This document shows, one piece after another, positions 1 through 12,280 of a stretch of 64,000 nucleotides of DNA. Source of the stretch: Apostichopus japonicus (lineage: Eukaryota > Echinodermata > Holothuroidea > Aspidochirotida > Stichopodidae); NCBI RefSeq assembly GCF_037975245.1, contig NC_092582.1:22466577-22530576 (forward strand), written 5' to 3'. The notes beneath the pieces are model-generated. The model saw only the letters and a program-made list of their open reading frames with translations, ran no database searches and was not told the DNA's origin. The translations under genes and the position numbers were made by a program. Each line of letters starts with the position of its first letter. Position 1 is the first letter of the stretch.

Positions 1-3000
1 AACCCTCCAAATCTTTCCTAGGTAGTTGAAAATCACACATGAGGCAACACATGCAGTAATAATACTTCGTGTAGAAGTTTGAACTGGAACGAACGCTTTG
101 GGTTCTGTTACTCGAATATGACTGGTATAGGTTAGAATGAAACATTGGATCTATCTTAATACTATGTATTTGCACCAATATAAATAAAGCTGTACAGTGC
201 ATCCTGCAGTAGGCGGTGGAGGAGGGGAGGGAAGTGTCCAATGGGAGAGATATAATGGGGGGGAAGGGGGAGGGGGAGGAAGGTTAGAATTGCTTCATTT
301 GTGCAAGAAAATATAGATTAATTTTCAGTTATTGTTGTTCATGTTTCTATTTACTACTGTTATGTAAATATTCTTAAGTCAACCTTTTGACAAGATAAGC
401 TGACTTTACCATTTACCAATTACTTTACCAATTATATAGTCTGTAGTACTGTAACTGTCCTGATATATTGACCTCATCCTTTCCTCTCCCTCCCCCCCCA
501 CTGCCATCCCCTCCACACCGTCACACTGTTGCCCCTTACAACTATAGGTGTATGTGTGCCCATGGCCTTTCAGTATAACAGCTAGGTTGATGAGATTGTT
601 ACAAGATTATTTCAGGATTTGAATGCATGTTTTAAGCCTTAACATTTTTTTAAGTCTTTTAAATGCTTCAGAAATGTTTGCATTATAATTTCTACCATTT
701 TGTGTGTGTAAAACTAAGTAGGGGCTTTCTTCTGTGGCAAAACGACAAGTAACAGAAACTACAAGGGACAACATACTTGTAAGCACAAAATACAGATACT
801 GTAGGTTAATCAGCCCCACTTACTTTTACACATTCTCCCACATAGGCTTTGTAGTGGATAAGCAGTTTGCTAACAGTTTTTGTTTTATTTTGATTTTGTG
901 CCATAAAAAAGACCTAAATTCAGCTGTGATATAAAGGCACTTGTGGTAAATGATGATTGGGTGGATCAATTATACACCTGACTGAAGGCTAAATACCAAT
1001 TACATCCTTGAGATGCATCGCCAGGTCACATGATAAGTCAGGTGTATACTACCACCACCATCATCATCATCTTCATCATTAGTCATTACCGTAAAACACC
1101 TCATTAGATGCCAAGTAAGCAAATCACGTTTTCACAAACTTTTTAAAGTCGAGTGCAAACTTTCTTCTGGTCGCGTAGATTCGTCTGACGATATCGTCGG
1201 CGCGCTTAATAGTTGGAAGCATTCTTTCGGGCTTGGTTGGCAATTACGCATTTCAGATCAAAAGAGTGATAGCTGTAGCTGCAATGATCGAGAGAGGAAG
1301 CCCTAGCTTAATGAACATTAAAATGATCTTGTGTAATCAGTAAATGGCTAATGCAATCGAGATGTCAAAGATAGAAAGAGGGAATCTAAGAAATCTTGTT
1401 TCGAGGTGAATTACGATGTACGTCAACAGTGTTAATGGGGCGTGTTAGTCTTAATAGGCCTCTTTGCAGTTAATGCCTGACCTTGTACACGCATGCTACT
1501 GTTCTGTAATGGAGTATACTGTCGTTATGATCACTTTGTAGACTTTTATCAAAAAGGTATTTTTTTATCCCTTCTGTTTTTTTCTTCTTATACACAAGTC
1601 TTCTTCAAATTCATAATTGACATTATGGGAGCTAGGATCTTCAAAACCATTCTAGTATTGTAGTATGTTCATCCCCCCCCCCCCCCCCTTTATATGTTTT
1701 CATTTTGTTAGGCACGGTTGAACATGATCTTAAAGTGTAAGGATTCAGCATGGCATGAAATTGTGATATGGTGCAAGGAAAATGAATTGAGATACGTATT
1801 GGTGCGTGGCCATGTCAGTCAACGAAGCAGTCGCGATAATTTACTCCTTCCCATCCTTACTTTTAATGGAAATTCAAATCCCTGGCAATGTACATTGTTC
1901 TGATGATTCAAACTGCTGTTTCAGATTATTTAGATTTCCTCTGACTCCCCTCCTTCCCCTCCCCTCCCCTCCCCTACATACCACATTCTCACTCTCATCA
2001 CCTCTCCCATATACCCCACTTTCCATCACCTCCCAACTTCCAGTACATTTCCTCTCCGATAACCCTTCCCTTTTCATCTCCCACTGCTCATCCCCTCTCA
2101 CACTGCGGTGCTTGCATCATGCTTAGATTTTTTTAATTTTCAGAATTCCCTGAATCTGTGATTGTGGCAAGGGAAGTTTATGACAAATGAAGTCATTGAA
2201 TTAAACCATGATGATTATGCAATTTGAAATTGCATAAAACTTATTAGAACTTAATAGACAGGCGGGCTAAGTGGTTTCAGCGGGAATGTTGGTAGGAATT
2301 TTGGAAGGTGGTTTTAATCAACAAAGAAAGGCGACTTCGATATAACATGTCGAAAGTTCAGCTCCCGACATGAAAACAAATGCTTTTTTATTTCTGAATA
2401 CAACCGTCAAATAATCAATTCATAAACATGGAAAATAATATATATACAATCGATGAGAGGGCATAATATCCCATTACATGAGTGTCTTATAGATGTAAAA
2501 TTAGTTATTTGATACAAATTCATGATCCGAACTACCTTCGACTTGACCAGTTCAGATAATCGGGGTTTTACTGTACAGTATATCATCTATCTCTGAAACT
2601 ATAGAAATGTTATAGAAAAATGTGGAATGAAATTTGTGCTTGTGCAAGTAAAATTTAATAAACGATTGAACTTGACAATAAGATAATATATATATTATAT
2701 ATTATAATCCATTTACACTCTTGGATACTTCATGCTTTGATATTATTTGAAGCTAATTAAGAAGAATTATATCGACTAATTTTGCTCGGAAGAATAACCG
2801 ATCAGGACTTTTGTCTCTTCTTGATATCCATAGAATGGAATAAATGAATTTGATGCCTGCAGCCCTTTAATGTGATCCATTTTTCATTTTGTGCAATGCA
2901 TAATCGCGAAGAGAAGCTTAATCTTGTATATATATCACAGATAAACTACACGCTTTATCTCTGATCTACGCTTCGTGATGTTTCCAGGTGTAAGAGTTAA

Positions 3001-6000
3001 TTCTTAAAACTTGGGCCAAATTTCTGTGTAATACTATTATTATGTCCACTTTAATATCTATTTTCTCAAATTTGAAGCTCACATTGCAGCATGCAACACT
3101 AGAATCTGGGTTTGGAACTTGCAGTAAAAATGCCAGAACTTCCCCTAAATGAGGCTGCTCATCATTCGTATATGTTGCATTTATAACTGTTGTACATTAT
3201 GTTATAAACTACTGTTGCTATGGCAACCGTGATTTTCATTCGTATGTTAAGTTCACATGGACATGCAATATTTAGCATACGTGTGTTCTTGAGCTTATAA
3301 CAACAATTTGATATCAGTCGCATGTAACTGAATACCCTCTGTTGACTTACTCTATATTAAATTTGAACTTTTGTCACGAAATCAAACTTAAAAGTAAGGG
3401 CAAAAAGAGGGGTTTTTGCAATTATTTCTTGGTTAATTTGTATTCCCTCCACTTTGTTTGCAACCCTGCATCAATAAAACATTGATCACTGTAGTGATAA
3501 ATTTCAAGCTTGATGGTAGAGTCTGACTAGTTGTCGCTATGGCGATCAAAATCTGGCTGATTGTGAGGAGGAAGGCTTCAGCTTTTCTTGGTCCCATTCA
3601 GAGCTAAGTACCGTTGCTCATGTCTATCTGGAAATAATTTTGCAAACTCCAAACTAGAGTTAACAGATCACTGGCAGGGACGGTAGTTTCAGACAAAGCT
3701 TCAGAAATAATTCAAATTATTTTGTATCGTAGCACCAGAAGTGACTCAAAAAGAATGTTACTTTAATACGAGAAATACATGATGTCCCGTCCAATTTAAG
3801 CTGTGACAGAGGGGGGTTTATTTACAGCTTCAGTATCCGAGAGACTTAAAGAGGCAGTTTGCGCAGCTGTGAAATGTCAACATCATTTCTTCAGCTAATA
3901 AATTAAGTGTTCTTTAAAATTGATATTTTTATGGCCGATGAAAGAAGAACTTATTCTTACCATCTCTGTGAAATTTGCATCCAATTCCTCAATTTGTATG
4001 ATTTAATCGAGATAACAACATATGAAGTTGACATGTTTTGTAGCAACTGTGAACTTGAAGCAAACAGGTGTGATGTCATACTGTAGATGCACTCACACAA
4101 ATGCACTCCTCATATCCAAGGTCAAAACTAAGTATAAGAAATAACGAAAAACAAGACGTTCTGCTCTTGACCAGTGTGCAACCATGACAATCTACAGTAC
4201 GTGTTTGCTTCAAGTTCACTGTAATACTTATTGTACAAACTTTGACAATTTTCAACAATCATCTCAGATACACACTGTACAAGAATTACAGGCCAATTTT
4301 AACCCATGATGCTTTAATATTATGTTCGGATCCTTCACATTAAGGCAAAAATAAAATGTTCCTCTGGACTGAGGGAATATTTCACCACCACACAAGGATA
4401 ATTATTCTGCCTTTTATAGTTCATAGCTACACAAAAGTCACTTTAATAAGATTTCCTGGCAAGCAGAATAATGATGATAGGGATGAAAAACAGACTTAAT
4501 GATTGATTTAACGATGTCATTCTTTGATATCCAAGTAAACATCTTGGCTATAATACACTCACCATGACAATAGAGGCCCATATATGTCATGGGTGGTGTT
4601 ACCTGGTTGTATCTGAGTGATCGCAGGGACTCAACCCTTCATCAAATGTTGAATGTGCAAAAAAATTTTTTATCAAGACATGAAGGGACACTATAGTGGC
4701 ATCTAGCATTTATGAATAATATATTACTTCATGGTATCGTATGTTGTGATGGTGAAGTCATGAGGTCTTCTTGGCAAGTAGCAGTCTCTGTTGGATTCAG
4801 GTTAAAACAACGATTGTAAAATAGTTGATCAGTGACATGTACCATCTTATCTGATATATCAAAAAACAAGTAGAAAGCCTTATCGTTCAAAGTGGAGAGT
4901 TTTGAAATAACAAACTTTTTTTGGGATCACATAGCCGCATTTTTCTGGTAAATTTGTTGTATAAATGTCAGCAGAGGGAATGGAATAATATAAAAGTCAG
5001 GAAGTTTCCACAGTTGTCGATGTAGTCCACGAATCATTGCTACAATGTGTGGGACATTGATAACCTAGCTGAAAATATCCAAGGAACATAAAGCTAGGCC
5101 AGACTGACTACCACTAGAAGTACTCAGTAGAATTAAAAAAGTTATGAAATTAGTCAATATACATATATATCATCCAAGCGCCCACTTATAACCAAGAAAT
5201 GTTCTTCTTTAATTGTGAAGGATATTTCTGGGAAGGAAGTGTGTTCTTTTATTCATCCATAGGCATGCACTTTCTGTCGGATATACGTGTCCTTAAAATT
5301 AAGCCTAACTGCAATAATAAGGTGACTCAAGACCTAACTTTGTGTCGTATACATCTTCGGTAAATGTGAACATTGCAAATTTGAAGACATCATCTGCTGC
5401 TAGTTGATAAAGCAAAATTCCATGAAATTTGTTTTAATTAGTTTTTAGGATACGATTCTTAATTAGACATCTATTAACATCTTTATAGTTACGAAATATT
5501 TTAATAATTAAATAGAAAGAAAACCTGGTACAATTTCCATGTGGCAAGACTATAAGTGAATGGACGTTTGGGTAATTTTTAGCATACGTGCTCTTTCTTT
5601 CTTGTATCAATTAATAAGGTGAGATCGTGACCTTCCAATGAAGAGGTCACATATATATTGGCTTTCTTCAAATTACTACGAATATGTCCGTCCTTGTGGT
5701 TACTGAAGTACTTGCAGCAGTCTTGACAGTGTGTTAACCCTTCGAACCAGCTTGTACGCGAATGAGATGTCATCACGTCGACAAACAGATAATGAATAAA
5801 GTCTCCTTGAAACCTGATTGGTTTTCTTCCAGTTCTCCACTTCCGATACTCCTTCAAGGTCCTTGTTGGACGGCCTAATTTATAAATAGCCAAAAGGTAT
5901 CTGAAACGTCTTTCGACGTTTGGTACAGTGTCCAGTTACAAGCTTTTTTGCCCCCCATAGATATTTGTAATGATCACTATGTAAACACTCCCACATAAGT

Positions 6001-9000
6001 GGAGAATGACCACTCCAAAATTTCCGACCAACCAACGAATGGCCGTCCTATTGGCTATAGTGGAAGTACTCGAAAATTAAAAAAAAAGAATGAAACCCTC
6101 ATCACAGTTGAACTTGAGAAAGGGAGTAAACAAATGACGAAGGTCTTGTCTTTTTTTTCTACTCTTTAAGTCTTTTACCGCAGAGTTGTGAGATCAAAAC
6201 GTGCGATAGCACATCGGCTAATATCCAGCATCGTGCAGCTATCTCGAATTACTTGAACAAACATTGTAGAAAATGACAGCTGGCTGCTATGTGCTTTAAT
6301 TAAGACAACACGGTTGAAGAGATATAAACCGTCTATATCGTATATTAAATGTCAATATTGAAAAAGTCTCATTTGTTATCGTAGCTAGCTCGACCTTTAG
6401 CTCTTCAAAGAACATCTGCTCTCGTGAAATTTATGTATCAATTCCGACAGAAATTCCGCCGATCTGACATTCCATCAGTCAAATCCGTATGTGTAGATCT
6501 CAAATATGGCCGGCCTTAATTAATATCGCAAAACGAAATGAAGAGTTATAAGACTTGTCCTGTAAAAAAATAATAATTATAATAACAGAGTTATAATGCG
6601 CACGTGTATCAACCCCAGAAAAAGGCGCTCAAAGCCCAAGGGCGCTCAAGTAAAGCACATGACGAAGATGAAGGATCAAACTATCACTCTCAAACAGTCT
6701 TTACATAGCAAAATGTCATTCTCATTTTGGCTAGCTGTGCTCAGTACAGGATTTCTTTCAATTTGCCAGTAACTTAAATTTCTCTGTATCTCTCTCATTT
6801 TGAACGTGGAACAGCGAATTAACGCTTTTTATAACCGCGAATTTCCCAGGGAGTCATTTCTCTACAAATCCCAAGCCATGCATCAGAACTTTATTCACAG
6901 AGTCCATACCTGGGATGGATTTTAATCAAGCTTAGAGATTATAATGCATTCCATACTTCTAGGGAAGGGTAGTTAAAAAGTTATTATATGGACCTCTTAA
7001 ATTAAATTAAATTGCTAGTATGTAGCAGTTTTCCAACAAAATATGGTTATAATTTTATAATTATGTATAATACCCAATGTGACAACCCTTTCTAGTCCAA
7101 GGTCACTCAAAGGTTGCTATCTAACATTTAATTCCTTTAAAAATTCCTCATGATTGATGCAAATTTATTAATAACAATCTTATTTTGTTGTCAAGACTCA
7201 TTCTGTAGCTACAGTTTACCACCAAATCCGATCCGACTGCTTATAAAAATAGTTTGTAATATGATGGAATTCAGAGCTTGATAAGACATGTCAAGTTGTT
7301 GTTTTTTTTCTTTTACTATTTATAATTTTAATTTTGTAACCTTTATCAGTATACATGCCAGAAAATAATATTTCTTTTTACCATATAATTCATGTGTGTT
7401 TATACATACATGACCTCTGTTCTGGTGAAGTATGTGTTTGTGTGTGTGATTCACTTTACTGTAAATTATTGTATCACACCTGAAATGCATTTAACACAAT
7501 TACTCAATGATATCTCTTCTAGACAATCAAAATGTCTAAAATCGGCAGATTTTGGGTCACAGAACCATCTAACACAGATGAATTCAGTGTAATTCTCATG
7601 CAGGGCTACAGTTGCTACTTATTGATGTATTCAGTATAGGGTGGTTGTATTGTCTACCTAATTTACACTGCAGGATTACATGTGATATAGCTATAAAAGC
7701 TAATTTTCAGATGACCAAAGTAACCATCTTAGTCAACTTTATTTTCTTCAGAGACAGGTCCCAGGCCAGGAAAATTCCTTGAAACTTTACCCCCAATATG
7801 TTAAAATGATTGATTTTTATTAAAGTAGTCATTAAAAGTTCTTAATAACCTCTTTGTAATACACAATAGTGCTTTTTCTTCTGTTGCAATCACTTCATAG
7901 ATTATGAGATGATTAAGCTTGAGACAGTCTGTTGTACTATATCAATATAATATCAATGCTGCATTGGAATACACCCCCCCCCCTCCACCCAGTTCATAGC
8001 AGGTCCCTAAATGGCCCATCCATAAATTTACGGCTAAAAATCGGTATGATTGCATTATCTCTGGCAAGACGAAACGTTCAATAATGTTTCTACTATAGAT
8101 AGGATCGATGCAAAAAGTTACTTTCCAGAGAGCAAAATAATGCATATTGGGTGTTGGTGAGAATTTGTGCACTATAGCTGGCATTTAACGTAATTTTGGG
8201 AATTAAACTCGGCTGGTTATGCAAATATGCATGCATTTGTGTCTGCATGGCTCAACATGTTAGGATATTAATGTTAACTTAGAGGAAGTACATAAGGAAT
8301 AACATGTAGGTTGTATGCACCTGGTGGATATCTCAGTGCATGCAAGTTTATAAGTACTTCCTGAGAAATACCGGGACAATTCAGCCAATTAGAACACTGA
8401 GATAGACCTCCACTCTGTAATGACAGGCAACCGTCATCGGTCTGACCTCATGAAATTCTTTGTGATTAGTAAAAACTTGAAATTGTAACATGATACTCAT
8501 TAGTGAAGACTCCCAATGAACTATGCATTAGTGGGTGAACAGTGTTGGTATAATCTCGGCTAGCAATATATATAGCTTACCAAAGATCATTTGAAATGTA
8601 TTCTTCCTTAAGGAATTGAAGCTCTAACGAAGACCCTCCTCTAATAATGGCACCGGTCTGTTTGACATGGTCTAACGGTTGCTTAATTCTTGATGTTGAG
8701 AGAGCTCCATAATATATACTGTACAAGATTATAGTTATGAATTTATTTTATCTCTGGCATCTCAATCTAAGGGAGATGAACCCAACATAGATAGAGCAGA
8801 GTTATTGTTCTCATTAAAATAGATTTGTCCATTCATGTTTTGAGGGGATGGGGGGTGGTGGGGTATGCATTATGTTGTCATTGGAGACAGAAAAATATAT
8901 GATTCATAGAAGTAAGTTCATATACATGTAAGTTCATGGAATATGCTCGTAAAATACAAGCCTGAGTCCCTGATTGTACCCTAATTCACTCAGGGTCCTC

Positions 9001-9423
9001 CCGCAGGACTGATTCAATATATTTGACAGCGACGTGTTTGAGTCTTTTTAAAGATTTACCAATAAGTTAGGTCATAATTAAATTTTAATATAATAAAACA
9101 AGAAAGGGTTAGAAATAAACGAAAATGTTGACCATCTATTTCAAGAACACAAACAAAGTTATTCGTACTGTTGACCATGGTCCTTCCCCCAATCCTACTG
9201 TACATTCCCCATCGTTGTAACTTTGTTATGCCTGTCTGAGTAAACTCATGCTGGTATATTGAAATAAATAATAGACAACAAAGTGTTTCAAGATTTTCCC
9301 TCCACTTTGGCTTTACTCTTTGAGGTTGCAGCGGTTATCCCATAAACTGGCATCTCCCATCTGTGCTAGATTTCATGGTGTAACTGTAAAAGTCAGCGTT
9401 GATTATACCTGCTGCTGTATGGT
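1..9423. other. AT-rich non-coding stretch, no gene recognised
   Basis: I see no convincing exon or RNA gene here. Open frames are short and AT-rich and match nothing I know. The stretch holds low-complexity tracts: a G-rich run near 215-285, a poly-C run near 1673-1688, a C/T-rich block at about 1930-2110, a short CAT/ATC run near 1051-1078, and a TA-rich patch near 2685-2710. It lies upstream of the GABA-B receptor-like exons on the same strand, so it may be intron or upstream flank of that gene. The sequence does not decide which. Confidence 0.5.
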
Positions 9424-9560
9424 AATATTTACTTCGCTCCTCGCTTACCTGTCTCCTCACAACCTTAGCACCTCATTCTACCGTGCCTATAAAGTCCTGG
9501 TAAATAAATAACACTGTGCGCCCTCTATGACCGGACCCCCCTTCCGGTCCCTCCTCCTTT
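9424..9560 (+). repeat. DIRS left terminal repeat
   Basis: The inner 118 bp (9443-9560) are the perfect reverse complement of 15813-15930. The outer 19 bp (9424-9442) are specific to the left end and reappear, complemented, in the first half of the internal complementary region. The terminus begins with AAT (9424-9426), the trinucleotide shared with the right end. Near the inner side lies a short hairpin, GACCGGA / TCCGGTC, separated by a C-rich loop. The repeat also holds ATTTATTTACC-type AT-rich DNA amid GC-rich sequence, which could be regulatory, although no promoter can be proved by eye. Confidence 0.93.
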
Positions 9561-10159
9561 TTCATTCTACCATTCCAAGTGCCTACACGCATATTTTTCT
9601 TGTGGATAGTTTCCTTGGAAAATTGTCTTGGTTTTCTTCGACGATCGCCGGAAGTTTTTTAGCTTCGGATCTTTAGAAGTTTGACAGTCCTTTCCTGACC
9701 GATAAGTATCCTTTTTATCAAAAAGGGAGGGTTTTGGGGACTGTTTTCGTAGTGCGTTTCCTCCTCGGGTTGGTTTGCGGCGGGGTTAGCAGTTCCGCGA
9801 AACTGCCTAGGTTCCCGCCCTATTCCTCCCCACGCTATAGCGTGTTGTTGTTTTTGTGTTTTCTTAGCTTGTTTACTAGCTTTCTTCCCCCCATTTAGTT
9901 TCTCTCGTCCCCCCTTTGGGGATTCATATTGCTCACATATATTCACTCTTTTTCGTATGTATTTCTCGCTCTCTCATTTTTGTTTCAGCTTGCATTTTCA
10001 TGTTAGGCCACCCCGTAGCGTTACCTTGTTTACCGTTGCTAGGTTACGCTACGCTCCACCTAAGCCTAATTCCCTCCCTAGTTCTCCCCTCTTACGTTAA
10101 GCTTCTATTGTTGTTCATTTATCACTAAGAAGTAATCTTCCTTAATCCGGTTATTCAGC
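9561..10159 (+). promoter_or_regulatory. DIRS 5' untranslated leader
   Basis: About 600 bp lie between the left inverted repeat and the first gag ATG. They contain T-rich and C/T-rich runs and several short frames without recognisable coding content. By position this is the leader of the genomic RNA and may carry promoter elements. I see no clear TATA box or other motif that fixes a start site. Confidence 0.4.
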
Positions 10160-11455
10160 ATGTCACGCAATCCATTGAAGTGCATCAACTGCTCTATGTT
10201 TCGCCCAGGCAGAGCCTGGGACGAACACGACCTTTGTCCAAAATGCAGATCCTGCACTCGACGAGACCCCTGCCTGGTGTGTATTAAGTTTACACCAGCT
10301 CAGTGGCAGGACATCGACCTGTGGCTTGAGGGCTTACGTAGCAAGCTCCAGGGAAGGCTGGACTCGATCCCGAGCGCAATCGGGGCGCCGGAGGTTCCAG
10401 GAATAACGGGAGATAGAGAGGAGGAGGGAGTAGTAGAGAGAGAGGTGGAGGAGAGTGGCCAGGAGAGGGCCGAAGGAGAGAAAGAGGTAGAGAGAGAGGA
10501 AAGAGAAAGAGAAAGAATTCCCCTAACGGCCCCGGCTACGTCCGGATCAGTTACGGCCAGAGGGAAGGGCAGGAGCAAAGGCAAGGCTCCTGCCAGGAAA
10601 AGACCTCCAAAGCAGAGGCACAGCTCGGCCGGGCTGGAGACTCCGTCTCAGTCCGGGCCGCAGCTAAACAGACCCACAGAGCGCGGCCCCCCGGCCGTGG
10701 GAGGCTCGGGTCCTAAAGAGAGAGCAACCGAGGGGACGCGGAGACGGAGCCGGTCCCGTTCCAGGGAGCCGGACAGGGAGCCGGAGAGGCGGGTTCCGAC
10801 GGAGATCCCGGCCCGAGAAAGTAGGGAGAGAGAGTCCTCCCGCCGACCCAGAAGGGAGAGATCGGGGTCGCATACAAGATCCCCAAGACGTAGAGAGAGG
10901 AAGAGATACTCTCCAATCTCCGACGAGTCCTCGGACTCTTCCGACGATGGATACAGAAGATCCAAGAGGAGGCGCCGGTCCCCGAGACGGCGTCAGGAAG
11001 AGGAACCAGCTTGGCTTTCCAAACTCACCGGCCTGCTACGGCCCCTGCTGGAGCAAAGGACGTCCACGGTAGCCGACGTGGCACCGGGCCCTACCAGCCC
11101 CGTATCGACCATGGCCCCGCAACCGGCCCCGGACCCGGACGCTCTGGATTGCAGAGCGTCGGTGAATCTTTCCGGCTTGGAGGACGAAGGGGAGCCCATA
11201 GATCCAGATCCTCTCGACTACGATCCTATGGAGGACAGCTTTGGTCACAATTACGAACCGGAGGAAGCACCCGTGACAGGAGGAGCCCTCCCACAGGAGC
11301 TAATAACACGGGCGGCAGACATATTCAGACGACACCTGGGGTTCGAGGAACCCGAGACGCAACCGCAGAAGGCGGGCCGGGTATCAAAATTGACGGCGAC
11401 CGGCGAAGCGTCATATAAGCCCAAAACTACCATACCAGTAGACGCAACCTGTTAG
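10160..11455 (+). CDS. DIRS gag-like ORF1, N-terminal part, ends at in-frame TAG
   Basis: This 431-codon frame starts with ATG and ends in TAG at 11453-11455. The N-terminus is cysteine-rich: C8, C11, C26, C29, C32, C38 and C41, a CxxC-CxxC-CxxC arrangement suggesting a zinc-binding knuckle. Next come a Glu/Arg-rich low-complexity segment and an Arg/Ser-rich segment (residues about 185-280, many RSR, RRR and SRS tracts) reminiscent of nucleic-acid-binding tails. The last part is acidic and proline-rich. This is the usual position and make-up of the gag-like first ORF of DIRS elements, though gag similarity is weak in this group and the assignment rests mainly on context. The same frame continues open past the stop to 12280, so the TAG probably splits one original protein. 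GC-rich codon use contrasts with the AT-rich flanks. Confidence 0.8.
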   Translation: MSRNPLKCINCSMFRPGRAWDEHDLCPKCRSCTRRDPCLVCIKFTPAQWQDIDLWLEGLRSKLQGRLDSIPSAIGAPEVPGITGDREEEGVVEREVEESGQERAEGEKEVEREERERERIPLTAPATSGSVTARGKGRSKGKAPARKRPPKQRHSSAGLETPSQSGPQLNRPTERGPPAVGGSGPKERATEGTRRRSRSRSREPDREPERRVPTEIPARESRERESSRRPRRERSGSHTRSPRRRERKRYSPISDESSDSSDDGYRRSKRRRRSPRRRQEEEPAWLSKLTGLLRPLLEQRTSTVADVAPGPTSPVSTMAPQPAPDPDALDCRASVNLSGLEDEGEPIDPDPLDYDPMEDSFGHNYEPEEAPVTGGALPQELITRAADIFRRHLGFEEPETQPQKAGRVSKLTATGEASYKPKTTIPVDATC

Positions 11456-12280
11456 GACAGATTTGAGGCCATTGCCAACAAGACCAAGTGGACGGCCTTC
11501 CCGGCCAGGGCAGATAGAGCGGTCAGGGTACCTGACGAGGCATGGAAGGATCTATTCAGATGCCCAACCATTCCCCAGGAGGCCAAGGAGAGATTAAAAG
11601 CCGAACAAGGGGCCTCATCCACACACGTGTTCAAGACCCCGGACCAGAGGAAGCTAGAAGAGCTTTTGGTAGAGGTGGACATGGCAGCCCGTTCGGGCAT
11701 GAAGTTCGCATCGGTACTAATGCTATCAGCCGAAGTCCTTATGCGACACCACCAACAGCTCCCTGAGGACAGCAGCCAAGTATCCAGGGACGAAGCGGGC
11801 CAGCTCCTCCTGCTGCTGGGCCCCCTCGTCAGACTCGCGTACGATCAATTTGCAAGGGTCGCTACCAGGTCCGTTAAGGCCCGTAGACAAAACATCGTCT
11901 CCGCCATCCACTGGCCTTCGACGGAGGCGAAGGACAGAATGCTGGAACTACCAATCCTCGGGGAAGACCTTTTTGCGGGCTGCTTCCAAAAGAAACTCCA
12001 GGAAGAGGTAGCCCGAAGGGAGACTCTGGCCAAATCAGAATTCCGACCCCCACCTACCCAGAGAACCAGACCCTTCCGCCCGAGGGAGAGCAGAGCACCT
12101 AGGGGAACGAGAGCAGCACCCGCCAAATCTATGAGCAGAGGAGCTCTCAGAGGCCGAAGCCGGGGGGCAGCCTTCCGTCCAACCCGCCCCTGGGCCCCCA
12201 GAGGAGGCAGAGGCTCCACGTCGACCAGACGGGACAGTGACCGCTCCTCCAATCGACCAGCGTTCGCCGCCCAGCCCTAG
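11456..12280 (+). CDS. DIRS gag-like ORF1, C-terminal continuation after TAG
   Basis: This is the same reading frame as the ORF above and stays open for 274 codons until TAG at 12278-12280. The first internal ATG is at 11627. The part just after the stop reads like a folded helical domain (motif KWTAFPARADRAVRVPDEAW), as expected inside a gag protein rather than in a leader. The middle is leucine-rich (LLLLLGPLVRLAYDQFARV). The tail is rich in Arg, Gly and Pro (RGALRGRSRGAAFRP), a likely RNA-binding end. It overlaps the RT frame over at least 12237-12280, offset by +1. Either the TAG is one inactivating mutation, or the C-terminal part is made by readthrough or re-initiation. The TAG is followed by GAC and not by the classical CARYYA readthrough context, so mutation is the simpler reading. 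Confidence 0.75.
   Translation, partial: DRFEAIANKTKWTAFPARADRAVRVPDEAWKDLFRCPTIPQEAKERLKAEQGASSTHVFKTPDQRKLEELLVEVDMAARSGMKFASVLMLSAEVLMRHHQQLPEDSSQVSRDEAGQLLLLLGPLVRLAYDQFARVATRSVKARRQNIVSAIHWPSTEAKDRMLELPILGEDLFAGCFQKKLQEEVARRETLAKSEFRPPPTQRTRPFRPRESRAPRGTRAAPAKSMSRGALRGRSRGAAFRPTRPWAPRGGRGSTSTRRDSDRSSNRPAFAAQP

Noticed and set aside
5579-5893. Minus-strand 104-codon frame with protein-like composition (motif CQDCCKYFSNHKDGHIRSNL)
   Set aside because: I do not recognise the protein, and I see no splice borders, promoter or neighbouring exon. It could be a transposon remnant or chance; a protein search would decide.
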